Part shown: piece after piece, positions 7,139-15,814 of the stretch | Layout: every line of letters starts with the position of its first letter | Position numbering within the stretch: the stretch's first letter is position 1 | DNA from: Sphaerisporangium corydalis | Lineage (GTDB): Bacteria > Actinomycetota > Actinomycetes > Streptosporangiales > Streptosporangiaceae | Length of the DNA: 64,000 nt | Assembly (NCBI RefSeq): GCF_025506355.1 | Contig: NZ_JANZYP010000012.1 | Location: 1 to 64,000 of the forward strand | Direction: 5' to 3' | Notes under the pieces: generated by a model | Database searches by the model: none | What the model saw: the letters and a program-made list of their open reading frames with translations, nothing else | What the model was told of the DNA's origin: nothing | Position numbers and translations under genes: made by a program

Positions 7139-8632
7139 GTGCACCAGGCGTCGCTCACGATCGACCCCGCCCTCCGCGTCGCCCCCGTGCGGCGCCGGAC
7201 GTTCGGCACGTTCGTCGAGCACCTCGGCCGGTGCGTCTACACCGGCATCCACGAACCCGGCCATCCCACCGCCGACGAGGACGGCTTCCGCCAGGACGTC
7301 CTCGCCCTGACCCGCGAGCTCGGCGTGACCACCGTGCGCTACCCCGGCGGCAACTTCGTGTCCGGCTACCGCTGGGAGGACGGCATCGGCCCGCTCGCCG
7401 ACCGGCCGGCCCGGCTCGACCTGGCGTGGCACTGCACCGAGCCCAACCACGTCGGCGTCGACGAGCTGGTGCGCTGGGCGCGCAAGGCGGGCGTCGAGCC
7501 GATGATGGCGGTCAACCTCGGCACCCGCGGCGTCCAGGAGGCGCTCGACGTCCTTGAGTACTGCAACATCCCCTCGGGCACCCGCTGGTCGGACCTGCGC
7601 GTCGCCAACGGGGCCGCCGACCCGCACGGCATCCGCATGTGGTGCCTGGGCAACGAGATGGACGGCCCCTGGCAGATCGGCCACAAGACCGCCCGCGAGT
7701 ACGGCAGGCTCGCCGCCGAGACGGCCAGGGCGATGCGGATGATCGACCCCGATCTCGAACTGGTCGCGTGCGGCAGCTCCGGCTCGGGCATGCCGACGTT
7801 CGGCTCCTGGGAGGCCGAGGTCTTGGACGAGGCCTACGACCACGTCGACCTCATCTCCTGCCACGCCTACTACGAGGAGAAGGACGGGGACCTCGGCGGC
7901 TTCCTCGCCTGCTCGACCGACATGGAGAACTTCATCGCCTCCGTCGTCGCCACCGCCGACCACGTGCGCGCCAAACGCCGGTCGGCCAAGCGGGTCAACG
8001 TGTCGTTCGACGAGTGGAACGTCTGGTACCAGAGCCGGTTCGCCGCCCAGGAGCCGTTCCGCGACTGGCCGGTGGCGCCCCCGCTGCTGGAGGACCGCTA
8101 CCACCTGGCCGACGCGGTCGCGGTCGGCGGGCTGCTGATCACCCTGCTGCGCAACAGCGACCGGGTCACCGCCGCCTGCCAGGCGCAGCTCGTCAACGTC
8201 ATCGGGCCGATCATGACCGAGCCCGGCGGGCGGGCGTGGCGGCAGACCATCTTCCACCCCTTCGCCCAGGCCGCCAGGTACGCATCAGGCGACGTGCTGC
8301 GCGTGGACCCGGTGTCGCCGCTGTACGAGACGGCGGAGTTCGGCGACGTGCCCCTCGTGCACGCGGTCGCCACCCACGACGGGGACCACACCACCGTCTT
8401 CGCGGTGAACCGGTCCGTCGACCGCCCGGTGGAACTGACCCTGGACACCCGTGCCCTCGGCGACGTGCGCGTGATCGAGGCCATGACGCTGAGCGGCCCC
8501 GACGTGTACGCGGTCAACACCGCCGACGCCCCCGACCGCGTCGCCCCGCGTCCCAACACCGGCGTCGGCGCCTCCCCGCTCCGCGTCATGCTGCCGCCGG
8601 TCTCCTGGAACGTGGTCCGCCTGGGACGATGA
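7139..8632 (+). CDS. GH51 alpha-L-arabinofuranosidase
   Basis: A 497-residue cytoplasmic glycosidase that releases terminal L-arabinofuranose from imported arabino-oligosaccharides. No signal peptide is present. The (beta/alpha)8 domain starts with FGTFVEHLGRCVYTGI and contains TTVRYPGGNFVSGYRWEDGI, both GH51 hallmarks. The acid/base Glu is in GNEMDGPWQIG (about residue 173) and the nucleophile Glu in FDEWNVWY (about 292). The C-terminal beta-sandwich ends PPVSWNVVRLGR. The length matches the family. GTG at 7139 follows AGGAGG. Position opposite the ABC operon, with shared operators, supports a single arabinoside regulon. Confidence 0.93.
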   Translation: MHQASLTIDPALRVAPVRRRTFGTFVEHLGRCVYTGIHEPGHPTADEDGFRQDVLALTRELGVTTVRYPGGNFVSGYRWEDGIGPLADRPARLDLAWHCTEPNHVGVDELVRWARKAGVEPMMAVNLGTRGVQEALDVLEYCNIPSGTRWSDLRVANGAADPHGIRMWCLGNEMDGPWQIGHKTAREYGRLAAETARAMRMIDPDLELVACGSSGSGMPTFGSWEAEVLDEAYDHVDLISCHAYYEEKDGDLGGFLACSTDMENFIASVVATADHVRAKRRSAKRVNVSFDEWNVWYQSRFAAQEPFRDWPVAPPLLEDRYHLADAVAVGGLLITLLRNSDRVTAACQAQLVNVIGPIMTEPGGRAWRQTIFHPFAQAARYASGDVLRVDPVSPLYETAEFGDVPLVHAVATHDGDHTTVFAVNRSVDRPVELTLDTRALGDVRVIEAMTLSGPDVYAVNTADAPDRVAPRPNTGVGASPLRVMLPPVSWNVVRLGR

Positions 8633-8672
8633 ACGGGCGGACAGACGCACGGGCAGCGAGGAGTGATGTGAG

Positions 8673-9905
8673 ATGGCGACCGTCGTCCTGGTCGGGACCC
8701 TGGACACCAAGGGGCCGGAGTACGACTGGCTGGCCGGCCGGCTCCGGGACCTCGGGTGCGAGGTGGTCGTCGTCGACGCCGGGGTGGGCGAGCCACGGTC
8801 CGCCGCCGAAATAGGCAATGACCGCGTGGCCGGCGCCGCGGGCGCCGACCTCGGCGCGCTGCGGGCCGAGGGGGACCGGGGCGCCGCCGTCGCCGCGATG
8901 GGCGAGGGCGCGGCGGCCGTCCTTGAAGAGCTGCACCAGGAGGGGCGGCTGGACGCCGTGCTCGCGGTGGGCGGCAGCGGCGGGTCCTCCATCGCGGCCC
9001 GCGCCGTGCGGGACCTGCCGATCGGCGTCCCCAAGCTGATCGTGTCGACCATGGCCTCGGGCGAGGTGTCCCCGTACGTGGGCGCCAAGGACGTGACGCT
9101 GATGTACAGCGTCGTGGACATCGCGGGCCTCAACCGGGTGTCCCGCGCCATCCTCGGCAACGCGGCGGCGGCCGCTGCCGGCATGGCCAGGGCCCGGGAG
9201 ACCATGGAGAGCGCGGGGGAGGACGACCGCCCGCTGGTCGCCGCGTCGATGTTCGGGGTGACCACGCCCGCCGTGGACGCCGCGCGCGAGCGGCTGGACG
9301 AGCTCGGGTACGAGGTCCTGGTCTTCCACGCCACCGGCTCGGGGGGCCGCGCTCTGGAGGCGCTCGCGGCCGGCGGCCTGCTGGCCGGGGTGCTCGACCT
9401 CACCACCACCGAGCTGGCCGACGACCTGGTGGGCGGGGTGCTGTCGGCGGGCCCCCACCGGCTCACGGCGGCCGGCGCGACCGGGCTGCCGCAGGTCGTG
9501 GCCCCCGGGGCGCTCGACATGGTGAACTTCGGCCCCCGCGACACCGTCCCCCGCCGCTTCGCCGGCCGCCTGCTGTACGTGCACAATCCGTCGGTGACGC
9601 TGATGCGCACCACCGCCGAGGAGATGGGCGAGCTGGGGCGCAGGGTGGCCGCCAAGCTGCGCGGCGCGATCGGCCCGGCCGCGCTGTTCGTGCCGCGCGG
9701 CGGGGTGTCCGCCCTGGACGCGGCGGACGGCCCGTTCTACGACCCCAAGGCCGACGACGCCTGCTTCGAGGCGATGACCGCCGGGCTGCGAGGATCCCCG
9801 GTGGGGGTGGTCGACCTGGACATGCACGTCAACGACCCGGACTTCGGCCGCACGATGGCCGACCGGCTGCACCACATGATCACCTCGCGCGAGGCCGCGC
9901 GATGA
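8673..9905 (+). CDS. Tm-1-like ATP-binding protein (UPF0261)
   Basis: A 410-residue protein matching the N-terminal domain of the plant Tm-1 resistance protein and bacterial UPF0261 proteins, whose reaction is unknown. Visible family features are the start [17 protein letters not shown], the glycine-rich AVGGSGGSS and [21 protein letters not shown] around residues 100-150, and [10 protein letters not shown]. The fold has two Rossmann-like halves, and an ATP-binding role comes from structural work on Tm-1. The stop overlaps the next gene by four bases (ATGA), so the two products probably act together. It starts 40 bp after the arabinofuranosidase and may be cotranscribed with it, but its partner gene and the convergent carboxylate-type transporter suggest another substrate. 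Confidence 0.8.
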   Translation: MATVVLVGTLDTKGPEYDWLAGRLRDLGCEVVVVDAGVGEPRSAAEIGNDRVAGAAGADLGALRAEGDRGAAVAAMGEGAAAVLEELHQEGRLDAVLAVGGSGGSSIAARAVRDLPIGVPKLIVSTMASGEVSPYVGAKDVTLMYSVVDIAGLNRVSRAILGNAAAAAAGMARARETMESAGEDDRPLVAASMFGVTTPAVDAARERLDELGYEVLVFHATGSGGRALEALAAGGLLAGVLDLTTTELADDLVGGVLSAGPHRLTAAGATGLPQVVAPGALDMVNFGPRDTVPRRFAGRLLYVHNPSVTLMRTTAEEMGELGRRVAAKLRGAIGPAALFVPRGGVSALDAADGPFYDPKADDACFEAMTAGLRGSPVGVVDLDMHVNDPDFGRTMADRLHHMITSREAAR

Positions 9906-10726
9906 GCCGGCAGGAGGTGCTCGCGCGGCTCCGCAGGACCGTCGCCGAGGGGCGGCCGGTCATCGGCGCCGGGGCCGGCACCGGCCTGTCCGCCAAGTGC
10001 GCCGAGGACGGCGGCGTCGACCTGATCATCATCTACAACTCGGGCCGCTACCGGATGGCCGGCCGGGGCTCCCTGGCCGGCATGCTGCCGTACGGCGACG
10101 CCAACCAGATCGTCGTGGAGATGGCCGCCGAGGTGCTGCCCGTCGTCCGCGACACCCCCGTGCTCGCCGGCGTCTGCGGGACCGACCCGTTCCGCCTCAT
10201 GCCCCGCTTCCTCGACCAGCTCGCCCTCATGGGCTTCGCCGGGGTGCAGAACTTCCCGACCGTGGGCCTGTACGACGGGATGTTCCGCCAGAACCTGGAG
10301 GAGACCGGCATGGGCTTCGACCTGGAGGTCGAGATGGTCCGGCTGGCCCGCGAGCGCGACCTGCTCACCGCCCCCTACGTGTTCGACGAGGACCAGGCGC
10401 GGGCCATGGCCGAGGCGGGCGCCGACGTCCTGGTCCCGCACCTCGGGCTGACCACCAAGGGGAGCATCGGCGCGGGCACGGCGCTCACCCTGGACCAGGC
10501 CGTCGAACGCGTCCAGGCCATGCGGGACGCCGCCGTCGCGGTGCGGCCCGGCGTCATCGTGCTCTGCCACGGCGGGCCGATCGCCGAGCCCGAGGACGCC
10601 CGCCACGTGCTGGCCCGCACCACGGGCGTCGCGGGCTTCTTCGGCGCCTCCTCGATCGAGCGGCTGCCCACCGAGCGCGCCATCACCGAGCAGGTCAGGG
10701 CCTTCAAGGCGATCGACCCCGGGTGA
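9902..10726 (+). CDS. Phosphoenolpyruvate-hydrolase-family TIM-barrel protein (Tm-1 C-terminal-like)
   Basis: A 274-residue TIM-barrel protein of the family called PEP hydrolase-like. It resembles the second domain of Tm-1 and of fused bacterial homologues. Visible motifs are [52 protein letters not shown] and the C-terminal [14 protein letters not shown], which probably form the phosphate/carboxylate-binding end of the barrel. Start by ATGA overlap with the preceding gene. It converges on a Pot-type transporter operon with only nine bases between the stops. Whether it is a lyase, aldolase or mutase cannot be told; the related isocitrate-lyase/PEP-mutase superfamily suggests cleavage or hydrolysis of a 2-oxo or phospho acid. 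Confidence 0.8.
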   Translation: MSRQEVLARLRRTVAEGRPVIGAGAGTGLSAKCAEDGGVDLIIIYNSGRYRMAGRGSLAGMLPYGDANQIVVEMAAEVLPVVRDTPVLAGVCGTDPFRLMPRFLDQLALMGFAGVQNFPTVGLYDGMFRQNLEETGMGFDLEVEMVRLARERDLLTAPYVFDEDQARAMAEAGADVLVPHLGLTTKGSIGAGTALTLDQAVERVQAMRDAAVAVRPGVIVLCHGGPIAEPEDARHVLARTTGVAGFFGASSIERLPTERAITEQVRAFKAIDPG

Positions 10727-10735
10727 GCGGGCGGC

Positions 10736-11587
10736 CTACTCGGGCGCCACCTCCTTGACCTGGGCGACGATCTGCGTCGGGTTGACGAACATCAGGGCGA
10801 GCACGAGCAGGGCCGAGGACAGCAGGGTGTAGACGACGGCCATCGCGTCGATGGCCTGGGCGGCGCGGATCCCGGGGGTGAAGGCCGCGCTGTAGAGCGC
10901 GACGATGAGGGTCTGGCTGTCCGGACCCGAGACCAGGAAGGTCAGCTCGAACATCGCGACCGTGCGGACGAGCACGAGGATCCCGGCGGCGAGAATGCCC
11001 GGGACCAGCAGCGGCACCAGCACCCGGGTGAAGACCTGCCGGGTCCTGGCCCCGCACATGCGCGCCGCCGACTCCACGTTGGTGTCGATCTGCTCGATGA
11101 ACGGGGTCATGACCAGCACGACGAACGGCAGCGCGGGCACCAGGTTGGCCGCGATCACCCCCGACATCGTGCCCGCGAGCTGGAACTTGTACAGCACGGT
11201 CGCCAGCGGGATGCCGTACGTGATCGGCGGCAGCAGCACCGGGAGCAGCAGGAGCAGGGTCACCAGCCGCTTGCCCGCGAAGTCCCGCCGCGCCAGCGCG
11301 TACGCGGCAGGGACCCCGAGCAGCAGCGCGAGGCCGACGACGGCGAGGGCGACCAGCAGCGTCACCTGGAGCACGTCCGACAGCCCGAACTCCTGCCAGG
11401 CGTCGGCGTACCAGCGGGTGGTGAACGCGGACGGCAGCCAGGTGCCGAACCAGCTCACCGCGAACGAGTCGACCACGACCGACAGGATCAGCGCGGCCAG
11501 GTTGACCAGGAAGAAGGCCACCCCGCCCCAGACGATCCAGGCGTACGGCCGCCGCCATCCGCCCGAGCGGAGCGTCGGTACGGTCAC
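10736..11587 (-). CDS. ABC transporter permease (PotC/ThiP-like)
   Basis: A 283-residue permease, last gene of a four-gene transporter operon. It has about six transmembrane helices, the first at residues about 15-40 (IVWGGVAFFLVNLAALILS), and an EAA-like loop ESAARMCGARTRQVFTRVLVPLLVPG. Together with its neighbours it belongs to the spermidine/putrescine-iron-thiamine (POPT) class of importers, which often carry carboxylates and organophosphonates as well as polyamines. Start: GTG at 11587, overlapping the previous stop by four bases and preceded by GGAGG. Sequence alone does not give the substrate; the surrounding aldolase and dehydratase genes suggest an organic acid. Confidence 0.85.
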   Translation of the reverse strand: MTVPTLRSGGWRRPYAWIVWGGVAFFLVNLAALILSVVVDSFAVSWFGTWLPSAFTTRWYADAWQEFGLSDVLQVTLLVALAVVGLALLLGVPAAYALARRDFAGKRLVTLLLLLPVLLPPITYGIPLATVLYKFQLAGTMSGVIAANLVPALPFVVLVMTPFIEQIDTNVESAARMCGARTRQVFTRVLVPLLVPGILAAGILVLVRTVAMFELTFLVSGPDSQTLIVALYSAAFTPGIRAAQAIDAMAVVYTLLSSALLVLALMFVNPTQIVAQVKEVAPE

Positions 11588-12486
11588 GAGCCCTTCCCTC
11601 CTGTCGTGCCGGTGTAGAAGCGCCCGCGCCACACCAGGACCAGGGCGACCACCAGGAGCTCGGCGACGCCCATGAGGACCGCGATGGTCGAGGCCATCGA
11701 GTAGTCGTACTTCTCGAAGGCCGCCTGGTAGGCGGCGATCGCCATCACCCGGGTCTCGTTCGCGGGCTCGCCGACGAGGTTGGCCGACGGGAACACCGAG
11801 AAGGCCAGCACGAACGCCAGGATGAACGTCGTCGCGAGGCCGGGCGCGAGGAGCGGCAGCGTCACGTGCCTGACCCGCCGCCACGGCCCGGCGCCCAGGG
11901 TCGCCGCGGCCCGCTCCAACGTCGGGTCGATGCCCGACATGTACGAAAGGACCAGCAGGAACGCGAACGGGAAGCCCGTGATGAGCAGGGAGAACAGCAC
12001 CCCCCAGTAGTTGTAGATGAGCCGGACCGGCTCGTCGACCAGGTGGAGGTCCAGCAGCACCCGGTTGAACCAGCCCTTGGGCCCGAGGTAGCGGAGCAGG
12101 CCGTCGGCGACCAGCACCGTCCCGAGCGTCACCGGCAGCACCAGGATCGCGGTGAGCAGCCGCCGCCCCCGGAACCGGCCGCGCAGCCGATAGGCGATCG
12201 GCACCGACGCGCCCACGTTGATCAGGGCGGCGGGCAGCGCCAGCCGCATCGTCTTCCAGATCGTCCCGCTCTGGTAGGAGTCGCGGAAGAACGCCAGGTA
12301 GTTGGCGAACGGCCCGCCCCCGGCGCGCGGCTGCAGCGACAGGCCGACGCCGTACAGCATGGGGTAGAGGAACAGGGCGGCGACCACGAGGACGGCCGGG
12401 ACCAGGAGCAGCAGCACCCGGTCGATGCCGCGCTCGGCCAGCCGGTGGCGCATCCCGAGCCGGGCGGCCCCCTCGGCGGCCATCAC
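11584..12486 (-). CDS. ABC transporter permease (PotB-like)
   Basis: A 300-residue integral membrane subunit with about six helices. The first follows a short cytoplasmic N-terminus (RVLLLLVPAVLVVAALFLYP), and the docking loop reads ERAAATLGAGPWRRVRHVTLPLLAPG. The GTG at 12486 overlaps the stop of the ATPase gene by four bases; an ATG follows immediately and could also serve. It pairs with the downstream permease to form the channel of the importer. Confidence 0.85.
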   Translation of the reverse strand: MMAAEGAARLGMRHRLAERGIDRVLLLLVPAVLVVAALFLYPMLYGVGLSLQPRAGGGPFANYLAFFRDSYQSGTIWKTMRLALPAALINVGASVPIAYRLRGRFRGRRLLTAILVLPVTLGTVLVADGLLRYLGPKGWFNRVLLDLHLVDEPVRLIYNYWGVLFSLLITGFPFAFLLVLSYMSGIDPTLERAAATLGAGPWRRVRHVTLPLLAPGLATTFILAFVLAFSVFPSANLVGEPANETRVMAIAAYQAAFEKYDYSMASTIAVLMGVAELLVVALVLVWRGRFYTGTTGGKGS

Positions 12487-13574
12487 CCCGCCCCCGCCGC
12501 GCCGGGCCGTGGCGGGTGGTCGCCGTCGCCGAAGACGAGGACGCGGTCGGGAGGCACGCTCAGCTCGATCTTCTCGCCCGGGCGCACCCGCTCCGGTACC
12601 CGGACGTGGACGACCCGCCCGGACTCGGTGACGCCCTCCACGGCCGTCTCCCGGCCGTGGAACTCCGCGACCTCCACCGTGACCGTCAGGGGGTTGGCCG
12701 CGCCCCGGCCGGCCGTGAAGTCGTCGGGCCGGATGGCCGCCACGGCCGTCGCGCCCGCCGACCGGTCCCGTGCCACGCCGGTCAGCCGCAGGCCCGGCTC
12801 GGCCAGCGTCACCCGGCCGCCCTCGCGGCCGGTCACCGGCAGCTCCAGCAGGTTGCGGTAGCCCATGAAGCCGGCGACGTAGGTGTTGCGCGGCTGGGCG
12901 TAGACCTCCTCGGGGGTGCCGATCTGCTCCACGACGCCGCCGCGCAGCACCACGATCCGGTCCGCGAGCGCCAGCGCCTCCTCCTGGTCGTGGGTGACGT
13001 ACACGGTCGTCAGCCCGAGCGACTGGTGGAGCCTGCGGATCTCGGTCCGCATCTGCAGGCGCAGCTTGGCGTCGAGGTTGGACAGCGGCTCGTCCATCAG
13101 CACCAGGCGCGGCCGGATCACGATCGCGCGGGCGATCGCGACCCGCTGCTGCTGCCCGCCGGAGAGCCGGCCGGGGAGCTTGGCCGCCTGGTCGGCCAGC
13201 TCGACCAGCGCCAGGGCCTCGTCCACGCGCCGGGTCAGCTCCGGCTTCGGCACACCCCTGATGGCCAGCCCGAACCCGACGTTCTTCCGCACGGTCAGGT
13301 GCGGGAACAGCGCGTAGTTCTGGAAGACCATGCCGAAGCCGCGCTTCTCCGGCGGCAGCCCGTCGATGCGCTCGTCGTCCAGCCAGATGCCGCCGCCGGT
13401 CAGCGGGAGCAACCCGGCCAGGCAGTTCAGGGCGGTCGACTTGCCGCAGCCGGACGGGCCGAGGAGGGCGACGAACTCGCCCCCCTCGATCGTGAGGTCG
13501 AGGCGGTCCAGGGCCGTGGTGGTTCCGAAGCGCCGGGACACCTCGCTCATCCGCAGCGTCCGGAAACCGCTCAC
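12483..13574 (-). CDS. ABC transporter ATPase (PotA-like)
   Basis: A 363-residue ATPase that powers the adjacent importer. Walker A is GPSGCGKST (about residues 41-49), the Q-loop is in FQNYALFPHLTV, the signature is LSGGQQQRVAIARA, Walker B is LVLMDEPLSNLDA and the switch histidine is in YVTHDQEEA. The last 120 residues form a TOBE/OB domain (AIRPDDF..., PERVRPGEKIEL), typical of PotA and MalK. GTG at 13574 overlaps the stop of the binding-protein gene by four bases; an internal ATG eight codons later (MSEVSRRF) is an alternative. Confidence 0.92.
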   Translation of the reverse strand: MSGFRTLRMSEVSRRFGTTTALDRLDLTIEGGEFVALLGPSGCGKSTALNCLAGLLPLTGGGIWLDDERIDGLPPEKRGFGMVFQNYALFPHLTVRKNVGFGLAIRGVPKPELTRRVDEALALVELADQAAKLPGRLSGGQQQRVAIARAIVIRPRLVLMDEPLSNLDAKLRLQMRTEIRRLHQSLGLTTVYVTHDQEEALALADRIVVLRGGVVEQIGTPEEVYAQPRNTYVAGFMGYRNLLELPVTGREGGRVTLAEPGLRLTGVARDRSAGATAVAAIRPDDFTAGRGAANPLTVTVEVAEFHGRETAVEGVTESGRVVHVRVPERVRPGEKIELSVPPDRVLVFGDGDHPPRPGAAGAG

Positions 13575-14785
13575 GACTTCTTGACCTTGTCGCCGCCGAC
13601 TTCCTTGTCCCACCTGTCGAACGCCGCGACCAGCGCCTTGGCGTCGAGCGGCACGGCCTTGGGGTTCCGCTCGATGAGCTCGTCGTACTCGGGCCTGCCG
13701 AAGTCCTTGATCGCCTGCTGGCTCTCGGGCGGCGCCATGTCGATGGTCACGCCCTTCACCGCGGGCCCGGGGTAGAAGTACCCCTTGTCGTAGGTGATCG
13801 CCTGCTGCTGCGGGGTGAGCGCGAACTTCATCAGGTCGAGGACCACGGCCAGCTTCTCGCCGCCGATGCCCTTGGGCACGACCATGTAGTGCGCGTCGGT
13901 GACCCAGGTGAACCCCTCCAGCGTCTGCGTCCTGAAGTCCTTCGGGACCTGGCCGAGCACGCGCGGGTTGATGTCCCACCCGGTGGTGGTGAGGATGATG
14001 TCCCGCGTGCCCTCGCCCAGCTCCTTCATCGTCTGGGAGGTGCCGGTGGGGTAGTACTCGACGTACTGGCCGAGGTCCTTGAGGTACTTCCAGGTCTTGG
14101 TCCACCCGGTGGCCGGGTCCTTGGGGTCGCTGTCCTTGAGGATGTACGGCAGGCCCATGAGGAAGGTGCGGCCGGGCCCGGAGTTGGCGGGCCGCGCGTA
14201 CTCCAGTTTCTTCGGGTGCGCCTTGGCCCAGGCCAGCAGCTCGTCCGCCGTCTTCGGCGGGTTCGGGACCGTGGCCGGGTTGTACTCGATGAGCGGGCCC
14301 GAGGGGTAGTACGTCACGATGACGCCCTTGCCCTGCGCGAGCTCCTGCATCTTGGCCGCGGGCTCCAGGTAGGTGCTCAGGTCGGGCAGCAGGCCCTTGT
14401 ACTTGCCGGCGAGGTCGACCCAGAGGTTCTGCTCCAGGCCGGCGGACAGCCCGTCGGTGCCGGTGAGGACCAGGTCGATGTCCAGGTGGCCCGCGTCCTG
14501 CTGGGCCTTGACCTTGCCGGCCAGCTCGGGGGCGGTGACCTTGGTGTAGGTGATCTTGCTGACGGCCTTGGGGTGCTGGGCCCGGTAGTTGTCGAAGATC
14601 TGCTGGGTGAGCTGCAGGTTGCCCGCGACGTCCACGATGTTCAGCGTGACCGCCTCGCCGGGCATCTTCACGTCGGCGGCGGCGGGCTCGGGGACGAAGC
14701 CCTGGCCGGCGTCCGGCGCGCCGCAGGCGGTGAGGACACCGAGCGCCAGACAGGCGGCCAGTGCGGGGATACGAGGAGATCTCAT
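13571..14785 (-). CDS. Solute-binding lipoprotein of the Pot-type importer
   Basis: A 404-residue extracellular receptor, first gene of the operon binding protein-ATPase-permease-permease. The signal peptide ends in the lipobox L-T-A-C (Cys about 21). The mature part contains NIVDVAGNLQLTQQIFDNYR and other elements of PotD/iron-type (class F) binding proteins. AAGGAGG precedes the ATG at 14785 by about 11 bases. The ligand is not obvious from sequence. It diverges from the DapA-like gene across 123 bp containing a GntR-type inverted repeat, so import and catabolism are probably co-regulated. Confidence 0.85.
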   Translation of the reverse strand: MRSPRIPALAACLALGVLTACGAPDAGQGFVPEPAAADVKMPGEAVTLNIVDVAGNLQLTQQIFDNYRAQHPKAVSKITYTKVTAPELAGKVKAQQDAGHLDIDLVLTGTDGLSAGLEQNLWVDLAGKYKGLLPDLSTYLEPAAKMQELAQGKGVIVTYYPSGPLIEYNPATVPNPPKTADELLAWAKAHPKKLEYARPANSGPGRTFLMGLPYILKDSDPKDPATGWTKTWKYLKDLGQYVEYYPTGTSQTMKELGEGTRDIILTTTGWDINPRVLGQVPKDFRTQTLEGFTWVTDAHYMVVPKGIGGEKLAVVLDLMKFALTPQQQAITYDKGYFYPGPAVKGVTIDMAPPESQQAIKDFGRPEYDELIERNPKAVPLDAKALVAAFDRWDKEVGGDKVKKS

Positions 14786-14860
14786 AGGGGGGTGATCCTC
14801 CTTGGATGCTGGCCCCCAAGAATGGAAACACGCTGGAAATATGTCAATAGGTCGACATGG

Positions 14861-14878
14861 TGGTGTACTGATATACCA
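14861..14878. promoter_or_regulatory. Candidate GntR operator in the divergent transporter/DapA promoter
   Basis: TGGTGTACTGATATACCA is an imperfect 18-bp inverted repeat with arms TGGTGTA/TATACCA. The half TGATATACCA resembles TGATATATCA in front of the IlvD-like gene (19258-19267), and a related GGTATAT lies at the GntR gene. It sits 30 bp upstream of the DapA-like start, where it could block both divergent promoters. Confidence 0.6.
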
Positions 14879-14908
14879 AGTTCGCGAACGTGCTCGAAGG
14901 GAGCAGCA

Positions 14909-15814
14909 ATGCTGGATGGCGTCAGGCGGGCGCTCGGGTCGGTGGTGGCGGTGCCGGTGACGCCGTTCGACGAGCTCGGGCAGGTCGACGAACGGGCGTA
15001 CACGGCCGTGGTGTCCCGGATCGTCGCCGCGGGCATCGTCGCCGTCACGCCGAACGGGAACACCGGCGAGTTCTACTCGCTGTCCCCGGCCGAGCTGGAC
15101 CGCGTGGTCGCGCTGACCGTGGCGGCGGCCGACGGCGCGACGGTCATCGCCGGGGTCGGGCACGACGTGGCGCGGGCCGCCGGGATGGCGGCCGAGGCGG
15201 CTCGCCTCGGGGCGGCGGCCGTGATGGTGCACCAGCCCGTGCACCCCTACCAGTCGCAGGAGGGCTGGGTCGGCTACCACCGGGCCGTCGCCGAGGCGGC
15301 CCCCGACCTCGGGGTCGTCTGTTACGTACGCTCCCCGCTGGTCACCGCGCGGGCGCTCGCCGACCTGGTGGCCGCCTGCCCGAACGTGGTCGGGGTCAAG
15401 TACGCCGTCCCCGACCCGGTGCGGCTCGCGGAGATGGCGGCCGAGGTCCCGCAGGTCGAATGGGTGTGCGGGCTGGCCGAGAGCTGGGCGCCGTTCTACT
15501 GGCCCGGCGGCGCGCGCGGGTTCACCTCCGGCCTGGTCGTCATCGCCCCGGAGCTGTCGCTGGACCTCCTGGGCCGGCTCCAGGCCGTCGATCTCGACGG
15601 GGCGATGGAGGTGTGGCGGCGGCTCAAGCCCATCGAGGACCTCCGGGCCCGGCACGCCAACGCCGGCAACGTGTCGGTGCTGAAGGAGGCGCTGGCCCAG
15701 CTCGGGCTGTGCCGCCGGGACGTGCGGCCACCGATCTCGCCGCTGCCGGACACCGAGCGGGACGAGGTCGCCGCCATCCTGCGCTCCCTGAGCCTCCCGG
15801 TCGGCGCCGCGTGA
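14909..15814 (+). CDS. Dihydrodipicolinate synthase/N-acetylneuraminate lyase family aldolase or dehydratase
   Basis: A 301-residue class I aldolase-fold enzyme. The Schiff-base lysine is in NVVGVKYAVPD (about residue 160), the substrate carboxylate loop is GNTGEFYSL (about 48-56), and a Tyr lies in VVCYVRSP where the family has its catalytic tyrosine. Length and motifs fit the DapA/NanA/KDG family rather than true DapA, whose loop is usually GTTGE. The DapA-like gene, RraA-like gene and IlvD/Edd dehydratase in one regulated cluster suggest that it cleaves or dehydrates a 2-keto-3-deoxy sugar acid (inference). ATG at 14909 follows GAAGGGAG. It overlaps the RraA-like gene by GTGA. Confidence 0.85.
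   Translation: MLDGVRRALGSVVAVPVTPFDELGQVDERAYTAVVSRIVAAGIVAVTPNGNTGEFYSLSPAELDRVVALTVAAADGATVIAGVGHDVARAAGMAAEAARLGAAAVMVHQPVHPYQSQEGWVGYHRAVAEAAPDLGVVCYVRSPLVTARALADLVAACPNVVGVKYAVPDPVRLAEMAAEVPQVEWVCGLAESWAPFYWPGGARGFTSGLVVIAPELSLDLLGRLQAVDLDGAMEVWRRLKPIEDLRARHANAGNVSVLKEALAQLGLCRRDVRPPISPLPDTERDEVAAILRSLSLPVGAA

Noticed and set aside
13889-14908. Upstream in-frame extension of the DapA-like gene
   Set aside because: The extension runs antisense through the binding-protein gene; the ATG at 14909 with GAAGGGAG matches the family start.
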